Shown in pieces: positions 55,044 through 64,000 of a DNA stretch of 64,000 bases (within the stretch, counting starts at the first letter, position 1; the number at the start of each line of letters is the position of its first letter). The stretch covers positions 1 to 64,000 of the forward strand of contig JACRHL010000005.1 in NCBI GenBank assembly GCA_016212085.1, in the 5' to 3' direction. Source of the DNA: Nitrospirota bacterium (GTDB taxonomy: Bacteria; Nitrospirota; JACRHL01). The notes beneath the pieces are model-generated. The model had not been told where the DNA came from. It did not search any database and worked only from the letters and a program-made list of their open reading frames with translations. The translations under genes were made by a program, and so were the position numbers.

Positions 55044-56102
55044 ATGACCCGGCACACCCTGCTCGTCACCGGCGGCGCCGGCTTCATCGGCTCCAACTTC
55101 GTGCGCCACATGCTGGCGGCGGACGCGGACCGGCGCGTGGTCAACCTGGACCTGCTCACCTACGCCGGCCGGCGCGAGAACCTGGACGATCTGGCGGACC
55201 ACCCGCGCCACCTGTTCGTGCACGGCGACATCCGCGACCAGGCGCTGGTGAACGCGCTCATGACCGGCGCGCACCCGGACATGGCGGCGCGCGGGTTCGA
55301 TCCGGTGGACCGGGTGGCGCACCTTGCCGCCGAGTCCCACGTGGACCGCAGCATCACCGGGCCCGAGGCGTTCGTGTCCACCAACGTGCACGGCACCCTG
55401 GTGCTGCTGGAGGGGGCGCGGGCCGCCTGGGCGGAGGGGGACGGCGGCTGGCGCCCGGGCACGCGCTTCCTGCACGTGTCCACGGACGAGGTGTACGGCA
55501 GCCTGGGGCCGGAGGGCTGTTTCACGGAGCGGACGCCGCTCGCCCCCAACAGCCCCTATTCCGCCAGCAAGGCCGGTTCCGACCTGCTGGCGCGCGCCTA
55601 CCGCGAAACCTACGGCCTGCCCGTGGTCACCACCCGCTGCTCCAACAACTACGGCCCCTACCAGTTGCCGGAGAAGCTGATCCCGGTGGTGATCGACCGC
55701 ATCCTCGACCGCCGCGCCATCCCGGTCTATGGGGACGGGCGCAACGTGCGCGACTGGCTGTTCGTGCTGGACCACTGCAAGGGCCTTGAGCGGGTGCTGG
55801 AGGCGGGCGCCCTGGGCGAGGTGTACAACATCGGCGGCCACAACGAGTGGGCCAACATCGACATCGTCGGCCTGCTCTGCGACCGGGTGGACGAACGGGC
55901 GGGGCTGTCCGGCTCCCGCTCCCTCATCACCTTCGTCACCGACCGCCTCGGCCACGACCGGCGCTACGCCATCGATGCGGGCAGGATGGCCCGTGAACTG
56001 GGCTGGAAGCCGGACCACACCTTCGAGACCGGCATCGCCGAAACCGTGGACTGGTACCTGGCCCACCGGGACTGGGTGGCCCGCGCCAAGGCGGGGCTGT
56101 AA
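55044..56102 (+). CDS. rfbB: dTDP-glucose 4,6-dehydratase
   Basis: LLVTGGAGFIGSNFVRHMLA, HLAAESHVDRSITGPEAFVSTNVHGTLVLLE, STDEVYGSLG. Confidence 0.98.
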   Translation: MTRHTLLVTGGAGFIGSNFVRHMLAADADRRVVNLDLLTYAGRRENLDDLADHPRHLFVHGDIRDQALVNALMTGAHPDMAARGFDPVDRVAHLAAESHVDRSITGPEAFVSTNVHGTLVLLEGARAAWAEGDGGWRPGTRFLHVSTDEVYGSLGPEGCFTERTPLAPNSPYSASKAGSDLLARAYRETYGLPVVTTRCSNNYGPYQLPEKLIPVVIDRILDRRAIPVYGDGRNVRDWLFVLDHCKGLERVLEAGALGEVYNIGGHNEWANIDIVGLLCDRVDERAGLSGSRSLITFVTDRLGHDRRYAIDAGRMARELGWKPDHTFETGIAETVDWYLAHRDWVARAKAGL

Positions 56103-56106
56103 GGCC

Positions 56107-56943
56107 GTGAAGCTGCTCCTCACCGGCGCCGGCGGCATGCTCGCCCGCGATGTCATGGCCACCCTGGCCGACCGGCACCAGGTCCACCCGTTCCCGGAGG
56201 AGGCCCTCGACATCACCGATTTCGCCGCCGTGCGGCGGGCGGTGGACGGCCTGCGCCCGGACCTGATCGTCAACTGCGCCGCCTTCACCGACGTGGACCG
56301 CTGCGAGACCGAGCCCGGCCCGGCCTTTGCCGTGAACGCCCTGGGGCCGCGCCACCTGGCGGTGGCGGCGCACGGGGCCGGGGCGGCGCTGCTGCACGTG
56401 TCCACCGACTACGTGTTCGACGGAACCGCCACGGCGCCTTACAGCGAGTTCGACCCGGTGGGGCCGGTCACCGCCTATGGCCGCTCCAAGCTGGCCGGCG
56501 AGCTGGAAGTGCGCGCCCACTGCCCGCGCCACTACATCGTGCGCAGCGCCTGGCTGTATGGCGCCCACGGCCGGAACTTCGTGCACACCATGCTGCAACT
56601 GGCGGCCCAGCGGGAGCGGCTGACGGTGGTGGACGACCAGGTGGGCAACCCCACCTGGACCGTGGAGCTGGCCCGCGCCATCGGCGCGCTGATGGAGACC
56701 GGCGCCTTCGGCACCTACCACGCCAGCGCCGAGGGGGAGGCAAGCTGGTACGACTTCGCCCGTGAGATCCTGCGCCTGAAGGGAGTCTCCACCCCGGTGG
56801 ACCCGGTGCCGAGCACGGCGTTCCCGCGCCCCGCCCGGCGCCCCGCGTTCTCGGCGCTGGACAAGGGCTGCCTGCGCGCCCTGGGGCTGACCATGCGCCC
56901 ATGGCGGGAGGCCCTGGCCGATTACCTGAAGGACAACCCGTAG
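56107..56943 (+). CDS. rfbD: dTDP-4-dehydrorhamnose reductase
   Basis: KLLLTGAGGMLARDVMATLADRHQVHPFPEEALDITD, YVFDGTATAPYSEFDPVGPVTAYGRSKLAGE; GTG start. Confidence 0.97.
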   Translation: MKLLLTGAGGMLARDVMATLADRHQVHPFPEEALDITDFAAVRRAVDGLRPDLIVNCAAFTDVDRCETEPGPAFAVNALGPRHLAVAAHGAGAALLHVSTDYVFDGTATAPYSEFDPVGPVTAYGRSKLAGELEVRAHCPRHYIVRSAWLYGAHGRNFVHTMLQLAAQRERLTVVDDQVGNPTWTVELARAIGALMETGAFGTYHASAEGEASWYDFAREILRLKGVSTPVDPVPSTAFPRPARRPAFSALDKGCLRALGLTMRPWREALADYLKDNP

Positions 56944-56972
56944 GGCCCCGTTCCGCGGCCCAAGGCGAACCC

Positions 56973-57914
56973 ATGAGCGAACAGCGTCCCCGGTACAGCG
57001 TCGTCATCCCGGTCTACAACAGCGAGGGGATCGTGGGCGAGACCCTGGACCGTACCGCGCGCTTCTTCGAGGAGCGGGGGCTGTCCTACGAGATCATCGC
57101 CGTCAACGACGGCAGCCGTGACGGCAGCTGGCAGGTCATCGCCGCGAGGGCGCGCGCCAACCCGCGCATCATCGCCGTCAACCTGCTCAAGAATTATGGC
57201 CAGCACAACGCCAACATGTGCGGCTTTCAGCAAAGCCGGGGCGACTGGGTGGTGACCATGGACGACGACATGCAGAACCCCCCGGAGGAGATCGCCCACC
57301 TCATCGACAAGGCCGCCGAGGGGCACGACCTGGTGATCGGCCGCTTCCGCCAGAAGAAGCACGCCTTCTACCGGCGCGTGGGCACCATCCTCATCAAGGC
57401 GGTCAACGAGCGCATCTTCAAGAAGGAAAAGGACCTGGTGCTCACCAACTTCCGCCTGATCCGGCGCGACGTGGTGGACCGGGTGTGCGCCTACAAGACC
57501 AGCTACCCCTACATCCCCGGCCTGTCGCTGATGTTTTCCAACAGCCGCGCCAACGCCTGGGTGGAGCACCGCCCGCGCGCGGTGGGGGCCACCAATTACA
57601 GCCTGGCCAAGATCGTCTCGCTGGTGGCCACCATCCTGTTCAACTATTCGTCGTACCCGCTGCGCTTCGTGGGGGCCATCGGCCTGGGCATCTCGGCGTT
57701 GAGCTTCCTGCTCGGCGGCTATTACCTGCTGGCCGCCCTGTTGCACACCACCGAGGTGCCCGGTTGGACCACGCTGGTGGTGCTGCTCAGCTTCTTCAAC
57801 GGCGTGGTGATCCTGATCCTGAGCATGCTGGGCGAGTACCTGGTGCGGCTCATCAACCAGAGCAGCTCGGCGGAGAGTTTCCACGTGCGGGAGGTGGTGG
57901 GCGGCGGTGACTGA
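56973..57914 (+). CDS. GT2 glycosyltransferase, polyprenyl-phosphate type (DPM1/ArnC/GtrB-like) with two TM helices
   Basis: YSVVIPVYNSEGIVGETLDRTARFFEERGLSYEIIAVNDGSRDGSW; VTMDDDMQNPPEEI; C-term paired TM. Confidence 0.9.
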   Translation: MSEQRPRYSVVIPVYNSEGIVGETLDRTARFFEERGLSYEIIAVNDGSRDGSWQVIAARARANPRIIAVNLLKNYGQHNANMCGFQQSRGDWVVTMDDDMQNPPEEIAHLIDKAAEGHDLVIGRFRQKKHAFYRRVGTILIKAVNERIFKKEKDLVLTNFRLIRRDVVDRVCAYKTSYPYIPGLSLMFSNSRANAWVEHRPRAVGATNYSLAKIVSLVATILFNYSSYPLRFVGAIGLGISALSFLLGGYYLLAALLHTTEVPGWTTLVVLLSFFNGVVILILSMLGEYLVRLINQSSSAESFHVREVVGGGD

Positions 57915-58665
57915 GCGCTTCTTCATCGTCGGCGCCCAGCGCTCCGGCACCACTTACCTGTATCACCTGCTCGACGCGCACCCGGAGATCGAGATGGCGC
58001 GGCCGGTGCGCCCCGAGCCCAAGTTCTTCATGCGCGATGACGACTTTGCCAAGGGCCTGGCGCACTACGAGCGCACCTTCTTCGCCGGCAAGCCCGGCGC
58101 CTGGCTGAAAGGGGAGAAGAGCACGTCGTACCTGGAGTCGGCGGTCGCCGCCGGGCGCATCGCCCATTGCTATCCCGATGCCCGGATTCTGGTGATGGTG
58201 CGCGACCCGGTGGCCCGCGCCGTGTCCCACTGGCGCTTCAGCCGGGCCAACGGGGTGGAGCCCCTGGGCATGGCCGAGGCGTTCGCCGCCGAGGGGGCGC
58301 GCCGGGAGGCGTGGGACCCCCAAAGATTCTCCGTGTCGCCGTTCGCCTACCTGCGCCGGGGGCGCTACATGGACGATATCGCCATCTGGGAGCGCCACTT
58401 CCCCAGGGAACGCATCCGCATCCTGGTGCACGAGACCTTCGTGGGCAACGCCCGGGCGGTGGCGGATTTGTATGCCTTCCTGGGGGTGGCGGCGGGCTTC
58501 GTCCCCCAGGGCTTGAGCGAGCGGGTGAACGCCAGCGAGGTTCCCGGGGGGGCGGAGGCGGACCTGCCGGACGCCCTGCGCGGGGAGCTGGCGACGGGCT
58601 TCGCCGACGCCAACGCCCGCCTGGCCGCGGCCTATGGCCTCGACCTGGGCTGCTGGCGGCACTGA
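57907..58665 (+). CDS. Sulfotransferase family protein
   Basis: RFFIVGAQRSGTTYLYHLLDAHPEIEMA (PAPS 5'-phosphosulfate loop); MVRDPVARAVSHWRF (3'-PB motif). Confidence 0.9.
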   Translation: MTERFFIVGAQRSGTTYLYHLLDAHPEIEMARPVRPEPKFFMRDDDFAKGLAHYERTFFAGKPGAWLKGEKSTSYLESAVAAGRIAHCYPDARILVMVRDPVARAVSHWRFSRANGVEPLGMAEAFAAEGARREAWDPQRFSVSPFAYLRRGRYMDDIAIWERHFPRERIRILVHETFVGNARAVADLYAFLGVAAGFVPQGLSERVNASEVPGGAEADLPDALRGELATGFADANARLAAAYGLDLGCWRH

Positions 58666-58672
58666 GGGCCGC

Positions 58673-60955
58673 ATGACCCAGGTCTCGCGGCGCGCCGCCA
58701 CCGTTTCCGTCCTGGCCCTGGTGGCCGCGCTGCTGGTGGCGCTGGACCTGTGCTTCTTCGCGGCGGGGACCTATCGGGCGCCCGTGTTCGACGCGGCGTT
58801 GTACCTGGAACTGGCCAACTACCTGCTGGTGATCGTGGGCGGCCACGTGCCCGGCATGGCGGGGTGGGTGGCGGCGATGGCGCCCACGGTTCCGGTGGAG
58901 CGGGCCGCCGACCTGGATGGGGACGTGGTGGTCCGCTACCTGGCCGGCAAGGGACTCGGCTACCCGGCCTTTCTGGCGGGCGCCCAACTGCTGCTGGGGG
59001 AGGGGGTGGAGCGGCTGCGGCTGGCCCAGGCGCTGCTGCACGGCCTGTCCGCCGTGCTGGTATTCGACATCGCCCGGCGCCTGGCGCCCCCCGCCGTGGC
59101 GTTCCTGGCGTTGGGCCTGTTCGCCCTGTACCTGCCCGCCACCTACATGGCCTCGCAGGTGCTGGCGGAAAGCCTGTGCCTGTTCCTGATCCTGCTGGCC
59201 GTCCTGCTGGCCATGATCCTGTGCCGGGGCGCGGCGGGCCCCCGCCGGGCGCCGTGGCTGGCGGCGGCGTTGGGCCTGGTCCTGTTCTGGCTGGGGGTGA
59301 GCCGGCCGGCCTATTTCCCGTTCTCCCTGCTGGCCGTGGCGGGGCTGGCGTTGCTGGTGCCGTGGCGGCTGCGCGCCCGGGGGGGCGGCGCGGCGGCGCT
59401 GGCGGGGGTGTTGCTGATGGGCGCGTATCTGGTGCCGTACCTGGCGTGGCAGGCACAGGTGACCCGCGCCCACCATGCGGAGGCCTTCCTGTTCTCCCCC
59501 TCCGGCCAGCGCTCCATCACCCCCAGCCTGAACGAGTCCTACGACCTGGCCAACGACGGCTGGGTGGCGCCGGCGGCCTTTGTGGGCCCGCGCGGGCGCA
59601 ACCCCTATGCGCCACCGGCGCTCGACAGCGTGCGGGAGCACCCCCTGGACAGCGCGTTGCTCAGGGTCGAGAAGTTTTACCGGCTGTGGAAGGGGCCGGC
59701 GGTGACCTACGTCAACCCGTTCATCCTGTCTGGCCACGTCACGGCGGCGTTGCACGGGCTGCTCGTCCTGGGCGCGCTGGTGGGCCTTGCCACCGTGGCG
59801 CGCGGGCTGCCCGCGCTGCTGTTGGCCGCCCCGGTGGTGTACACGGCGGCGGTGTACACGGGCTATTTTTCCGAGGAGCGGCGCTTCGCCTTCCCGGTGA
59901 TGGGGCTGGTGGCGGTATTGTGCGCCCTGGGGCTGCACTGGGCGTGGCGCGCCTATGTGGATGCCGGCCTGCGGGCCTACGGCCACCGGGTCGGGTTCCG
60001 CCCCGGGCTGTGGGCGGCGTTGTGTGTCACGGCCTGGATGCTGGCGGCGGGACCGGGATGGGTGGTCCAGCCGTGGGTGGACCCGGGGCTGACCCACTTG
60101 GCCGCCGCGCTGCTGCTGGGGATGCTGCTGGCCGCGGGCGCCGTGTGGCTGGCGCGCCATGCCGGCCTGGACATGGGCCGGCGTGTCTGGGCGGGGGCAT
60201 TGCTGCTCGGCTGCGGGGTGCTTCCGGTGACCGTTCACCTGGCCCGTGATCCCGGCTGGCACGCCTGGTCGCTGCCCTTGAGCCGGCCCGGCACCCTGGC
60301 CGTGCAGACCTTCCTCCTGCCCGACGGGCTGACCGCCGAGGCCATCGCCGTCGCCACCCTGCAACTGGACGTGCGCGACGGCGACGGCCGGGTGGACGAC
60401 CTGGACGTGCGCCTGGATGGGATGCCGCTCACCGGGCCGGTGAGCGTGGCCGCCATGCCCGGGCCGTTGCGCTTCGCCGCGGAGCAGATGACGCCGTTGC
60501 GCCAGGTGGACTGGCGGACCGTGGCGGTGGTGCCCGGCATGCGCCAGTGGCTGACCTACCGCCTGCCCCCGCAACTGCTGGCGGCCGGCGCGGCGCAGGT
60601 CAGCGTGCGGGCGCGCGCGCCCGGCGCCGATACCCGCCTGTATGGCGACCTGGCCTTCGGCAACCCCGCCGTGGCGGCGGGCCCGCGCCCGTGGATCGCC
60701 CCGGCGGACCTGAAGCGCCACGCCCGGCGGCTGGTACACTTGGGCCGCGACTCGCTCTGGCGCTACCAGACGGAGGGCGACATGCGGCTGTATGGCGGCA
60801 CGCCGCTGTCCGGCCGGGCGCAGAGCGGCTTCGTGCCCGGACCGGGCCTGCCTAAGCAGGCGGACGACCTGTCGTCCGCCCCGCTCAGGCAGGGCGGGGG
60901 GTACCGCATCCGCCTGCAACTCATCACCGTGGATGGCCGCGAGTTGATCCTGTGA
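58673..60955 (+). CDS. Large multi-TM protein, putative polyprenyl-phosphate-dependent (GT-C-like) glycosyltransferase
   Basis: Many TM segments; LDLCFFAAGTYRAPVFDAALYLELANYLL; C-terminal soluble domain; polysaccharide cluster context. Confidence 0.65.
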   Translation: MTQVSRRAATVSVLALVAALLVALDLCFFAAGTYRAPVFDAALYLELANYLLVIVGGHVPGMAGWVAAMAPTVPVERAADLDGDVVVRYLAGKGLGYPAFLAGAQLLLGEGVERLRLAQALLHGLSAVLVFDIARRLAPPAVAFLALGLFALYLPATYMASQVLAESLCLFLILLAVLLAMILCRGAAGPRRAPWLAAALGLVLFWLGVSRPAYFPFSLLAVAGLALLVPWRLRARGGGAAALAGVLLMGAYLVPYLAWQAQVTRAHHAEAFLFSPSGQRSITPSLNESYDLANDGWVAPAAFVGPRGRNPYAPPALDSVREHPLDSALLRVEKFYRLWKGPAVTYVNPFILSGHVTAALHGLLVLGALVGLATVARGLPALLLAAPVVYTAAVYTGYFSEERRFAFPVMGLVAVLCALGLHWAWRAYVDAGLRAYGHRVGFRPGLWAALCVTAWMLAAGPGWVVQPWVDPGLTHLAAALLLGMLLAAGAVWLARHAGLDMGRRVWAGALLLGCGVLPVTVHLARDPGWHAWSLPLSRPGTLAVQTFLLPDGLTAEAIAVATLQLDVRDGDGRVDDLDVRLDGMPLTGPVSVAAMPGPLRFAAEQMTPLRQVDWRTVAVVPGMRQWLTYRLPPQLLAAGAAQVSVRARAPGADTRLYGDLAFGNPAVAAGPRPWIAPADLKRHARRLVHLGRDSLWRYQTEGDMRLYGGTPLSGRAQSGFVPGPGLPKQADDLSSAPLRQGGGYRIRLQLITVDGRELIL

Positions 60956-61014
60956 GTCCATGCCGCCGAAAGGATGCGGATGCCCCTGCGGCCGCCGACG
61001 GAAAGGGAAGACCG

Positions 61015-61383
61015 GTGCACGACACAAACCGACAGGCGCGCCGCGGCTGGGTGCCGCTGCTCGTGGTGTTCGTGGCGGTGGCGCTCAACGTCGCCAGCGC
61101 CGTCACCCTGAAGACCCTGGCCGACCTGGAGCGCGTGTCCCTGTGGCTGCTGGTGGGGGCCGTCGCCTTCGTGGCGGGGCTCAACTGCCTGCGCTTTCTG
61201 GTGTGGGGGGTGGCCCACAAGAAATACCCCCTCAGCCTGAGCTACCCTCTGTCCAGCATGTTCTTCCCGCTCATGCTCGGCGTGTCGTACCTGTATGGCG
61301 ACCCGGTGCGCCTCACCCAGGTGGCGGGCACCGGGCTGATCACCCTCGGCGTGCTGTGGATGGCGCTCAGGGTCAAGTCGTGA
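61015..61383 (+). CDS. EamA/SMR-like small membrane protein (ArnE/ArnF-like half)
   Basis: Four hydrophobic segments; VSLWLLVGAVAFVAGLNCLRFLVWGVAHKKYPLSLSYPLSSMFFPLMLGVSYLYGDPVRLTQVAGTGLITLGVLWM. Confidence 0.75.
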   Translation: MHDTNRQARRGWVPLLVVFVAVALNVASAVTLKTLADLERVSLWLLVGAVAFVAGLNCLRFLVWGVAHKKYPLSLSYPLSSMFFPLMLGVSYLYGDPVRLTQVAGTGLITLGVLWMALRVKS

Positions 61384-61934
61384 GCGGACTCAAGGCATAC
61401 CTTGCGGGCAACCGGTGGGCCAAGCTCACCGCCAACCACGCCTATGCCTACCTGATCCACCTGCTGCACGCCCTGCTCAACCTGATGCCGTGGTTCGTGC
61501 GCAACCTGTGCTTCCGTCTCATGCTGGGGCGGGCCGGCTGCCACGTGTTCATCGACCACGACGTGTACATGAAGTTCCCCTGGCTGGTGGAGATCGGCGA
61601 CAACGCCAGCATCAACCGGGGGGCGTCGTTCTATCCCAGCTTCTTCGGCGGCCACCGCATCGTGCTGGGCAACAACGTGCGCATCGCCCCCGGCGCGCGT
61701 CTGCACGCCGCCGGGCACGACATCGCCGACGTGGAATACCAGGACAGCGGCGGCCCCATCACCGTGGGGGACGACGTGTGGATCGGCGCCGGGTCCATCA
61801 TCCTGCCCGGCGTGCGCATCGGCGCGCGCAGCGTGGTGGGGGCGGGGGCGGTGGTCACCCGCGACGTGCCGCCGGACTCGGTGGCGGTGGGGGTGCCGGC
61901 GCGCTGCCGGCCCAGGCGGCCTGGTGCCACGTGA
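61380..61934 (+). CDS. Left-handed beta-helix (hexapeptide) acyltransferase
   Basis: EIGDNASINRGASFYPSFFGGHRIVLGNNVRIAPGARLHAAGHDI...GPITVGDDVWIGAGSIILPGVRIGARSVVGAGAVVTRDVPPDSVAVGVPAR; GTG start. Confidence 0.92.
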   Translation: MSGLKAYLAGNRWAKLTANHAYAYLIHLLHALLNLMPWFVRNLCFRLMLGRAGCHVFIDHDVYMKFPWLVEIGDNASINRGASFYPSFFGGHRIVLGNNVRIAPGARLHAAGHDIADVEYQDSGGPITVGDDVWIGAGSIILPGVRIGARSVVGAGAVVTRDVPPDSVAVGVPARCRPRRPGAT

Positions 61935-62242
61935 GCGGCGGCTGGCCGGCCCTGGCGGGTGCCCTGTTCGCCACCGCCCAGGCGCAACTCTCCTACAAGC
62001 TCTATTTCCGGGCGCGGCGCCGGGTGCACCTGGCGGTGGCGATCGCCTGCTTCGTGGGGGCCTCCGTGTGCGCCTATCTGGCGCTCAAGTCGCTGTCCAT
62101 CGGCATGGTGTACATGAGCACCGCGCTCACCCAGTTGATGGTGGTGGGCCTGGCGCACCGGGTGCTGGGCGAGCCCTTTACCCGCGACCACGGCATCGCC
62201 ATGGTGCTGATCGTGGTGGGCATTCTGGTCTATGCCACCTGA
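61931..62242 (+). CDS. EamA/SMR-like small membrane protein (ArnE/ArnF-like half)
   Basis: AYLALKSLSIGMVYMSTALTQLMVVGLAHRVLGEPFTRDHGIAMVLIVVGILVYAT; GTG start. Confidence 0.78.
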   Translation: MSGGWPALAGALFATAQAQLSYKLYFRARRRVHLAVAIACFVGASVCAYLALKSLSIGMVYMSTALTQLMVVGLAHRVLGEPFTRDHGIAMVLIVVGILVYAT

Positions 62243-62286
62243 AGGATGGGGTAAACTAGCTTGATATCACTTTGGGTTGTCTTGCC

Positions 62287-63411
62287 GTGACGCTTCGTTT
62301 CAATCAGCCGTTCCTCACCGGCCGCGAGCTGGGCTACATCCAGGATGCCTTGCACAACGGCGTGCTCGCCGGCGACGGCCCCTACACCAAGCGCTGCGGC
62401 CGGTGGCTGGAGGAATACGTGGGCTGCCGGAAGGCGCTGCTCACTCACTCCTGCACGGCGGCGCTGGAGATGGCGGCGATCCTGTCCGGCGTGGGGCCGG
62501 GTGACGAGGTGATCATGCCGTCGTACACCTTCGTCTCCACCGCCAACGCCTTCGTGCTGCGCGGCGCCGTGCCCGTGTTCGTGGACATACGGCCCGACAC
62601 CCTGAACCTGGACGAAACCCTCATCGAGGCGGCCATCACCCCCCGCACCAAGGCCATCGTGCCCGTGCACTACGCCGGCGTGGGGTGCGAGATGGACGCC
62701 ATCATGGACATTGCCCGCCGCCACGACCTGATCGTCATCGAGGACGCCGCCCAGGGCGTCCTGGCCGAATACAGGGGGCGCCCCCTGGGCGGCATCGGCC
62801 ACCTGGCGGCGTTCTCCTTCCACGAGACCAAGAACCTGATGTCCGGCGAGGGGGGCGCGCTGCTGGTGAACGACGATCGCTTCGTGGACCGGGCCGAGAT
62901 CATCTGGGAGAAGGGCACCAACCGCCGCCAGTTCTTCCGCGGCCAGGTGGACAAGTACACCTGGGTGGACGTGGGCTCGTCGTTCCTGCCCTCGGAGCTG
63001 GTGGCCGCCTTCCTGCTGGCGCAGCTGGAGGACGGGCGGGCCATCACCGACCGGCGGCTGGCGGCGTGGAACGCCTACCACGCCGCGTTCGAGGGCATGG
63101 AGCGGGCCGGCGACCTGCGCCGCCCGATCATCCCCGGTCACTGCGTCCACAACGCGCACATGTACTATCTGCTGCTGCCCACCATGGCGCGCCGCGATCT
63201 GCTGCTCAAAACCCTGAACGACCAGGGCATCAAGGCCGTGTTCCACTACGTGCCGCTGCACGACGCCCCGGCGGGCCGCCGCCACGGCCGCCCCCATGGC
63301 GACCTGGCGCGCACCGTGGACCTGAGCGGCCGCCTCTTGCGCCTGCCCCTGTGGGTGGGCCTGCCGGACGACGCGGTGGCAACCATCCGCCGCATCGTGG
63401 CCGAAGCCTGA
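62287..63411 (+). CDS. wecE: DegT/DnrJ/EryC1 aminotransferase, dTDP-4-amino-4,6-dideoxygalactose transaminase-like (WecE)
   Basis: FNQPFLTGRELGYIQDALHNGVLAGDGPYTKRCGRWLEEYVGCRKALLTHSCTAALEMAAIL; FHETKNLMSGEGGALLVND (PLP-Lys). Confidence 0.95.
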   Translation: MTLRFNQPFLTGRELGYIQDALHNGVLAGDGPYTKRCGRWLEEYVGCRKALLTHSCTAALEMAAILSGVGPGDEVIMPSYTFVSTANAFVLRGAVPVFVDIRPDTLNLDETLIEAAITPRTKAIVPVHYAGVGCEMDAIMDIARRHDLIVIEDAAQGVLAEYRGRPLGGIGHLAAFSFHETKNLMSGEGGALLVNDDRFVDRAEIIWEKGTNRRQFFRGQVDKYTWVDVGSSFLPSELVAAFLLAQLEDGRAITDRRLAAWNAYHAAFEGMERAGDLRRPIIPGHCVHNAHMYYLLLPTMARRDLLLKTLNDQGIKAVFHYVPLHDAPAGRRHGRPHGDLARTVDLSGRLLRLPLWVGLPDDAVATIRRIVAEA

Positions 63412-63439
63412 GCCGCCCGCCCGCCACCGGCCCCATCCG

Positions 63440-64000
63440 ATGATCCGCCTCCCCGCCCGCCCGCGCCTGCTGATCTGGTCCGCCCTGGCGCTGGCCGTGC
63501 TGGCCCTCACCCTGCTGCGCTCGGCGGGCCTGCGCGACTATTCCACCTGGATCATCGACGAGGAGCGCATCGTCACCACCGCCCTGGGCTTCCTGGGGGG
63601 CGACCTGAACCCGCGCTGGTTCAACTACCACACCCTGCCCATGTACATCCTGGCGGCGTGGTACACGGCGCAGTACGCGGTCTATTCCGTGCTCGGCCTG
63701 GTGGCCTCGAAGACGGAATTCGTGGCGTTCCTGTACGGCGCCGACGCCCACGTCTATGTGAGCGCCAAGCTGTGCTTCTCGCTGGCCTACAGCCTGGGGT
63801 GCCTGGTGCTGGCGCTGATGGCGCACCGGCGCACCGGCTCGCTGGCGGTTGCCGCCCTGTGCCTGCTGCTGCCGGTGCTGCTGCCGGACGGGCAGGCGGC
63901 CGCCGTGCAGGTGCGCAACGACACCTTCGTGTTCCTGTTCCTGGCGCTCACCGCCTATTTCGCCTGCTTCGCCCAGCCGCGCCCGCGCAACGCCTACCTG
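63440..64000 (+). CDS. Multi-TM protein, putative GT-C-like glycosyltransferase (truncated by window end)
   Basis: MIRLPARPRLLIWSALALAVLALTLLRSAGLRDYSTWIIDEERIVTTALGFLGGDLNPRWFNYHTLPMYILAAWYTAQYAVY; open at 64000. Confidence 0.65.
   Translation, partial: MIRLPARPRLLIWSALALAVLALTLLRSAGLRDYSTWIIDEERIVTTALGFLGGDLNPRWFNYHTLPMYILAAWYTAQYAVYSVLGLVASKTEFVAFLYGADAHVYVSAKLCFSLAYSLGCLVLALMAHRRTGSLAVAALCLLLPVLLPDGQAAAVQVRNDTFVFLFLALTAYFACFAQPRPRNAYL

Overview
This 64 kb window comes from a high-GC (visually about 70%) proteobacterial chromosome. It opens at the 3' end of a 5S rRNA and its terminator, so an rRNA operon lies just upstream. Most of the window is housekeeping: lapAB fusion-rsfS-nadD-proA; ffh-rpsP-rimM-trmD-(PF09936-type methyltransferase)-rplS-rnhB-yraN; ctpA/degP proteases; dnaQ; cbtAB under a cobalamin riboswitch; cinA, pgpA; an orphan nuoF-like gene; cobI/cbiL, rnr, greA; a compact pyrR-pyrB-pyrC'-carA-carB operon; gltBD; cbiG; an HD-GYP protein; mrp, lexA; two tandem Kelch proteins; pepP; c-type cytochromes; and a CorC/HlyC-type CBS protein. 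From about 53.6 kb to the window end there is a dTDP-rhamnose/surface-polysaccharide cluster. The most interesting non-routine items are: (i) a low-GC two-gene insert at about 42.95-45.03 kb with its own strong promoter, a repeat-containing leader and an unrecognised membrane-anchored protein; (ii) two abutting MITE-like inverted-repeat elements whose CTAG ends supply the stop codons of the two convergent flanking genes; (iii) a dihydroorotase-like protein that has lost its catalytic and metal-ligand motifs (PyrC'-like); (iv) a candidate rod-shaped structured RNA at about 0.70-0.89 kb; (v) cbtB, a small gene absent from the ORF track; and (vi) a short SD-led upstream ORF overlapping the HD-GYP start codon. 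I saw no CRISPR array, tRNA or transposase gene. All calls are from reading the sequence, with no database searches.
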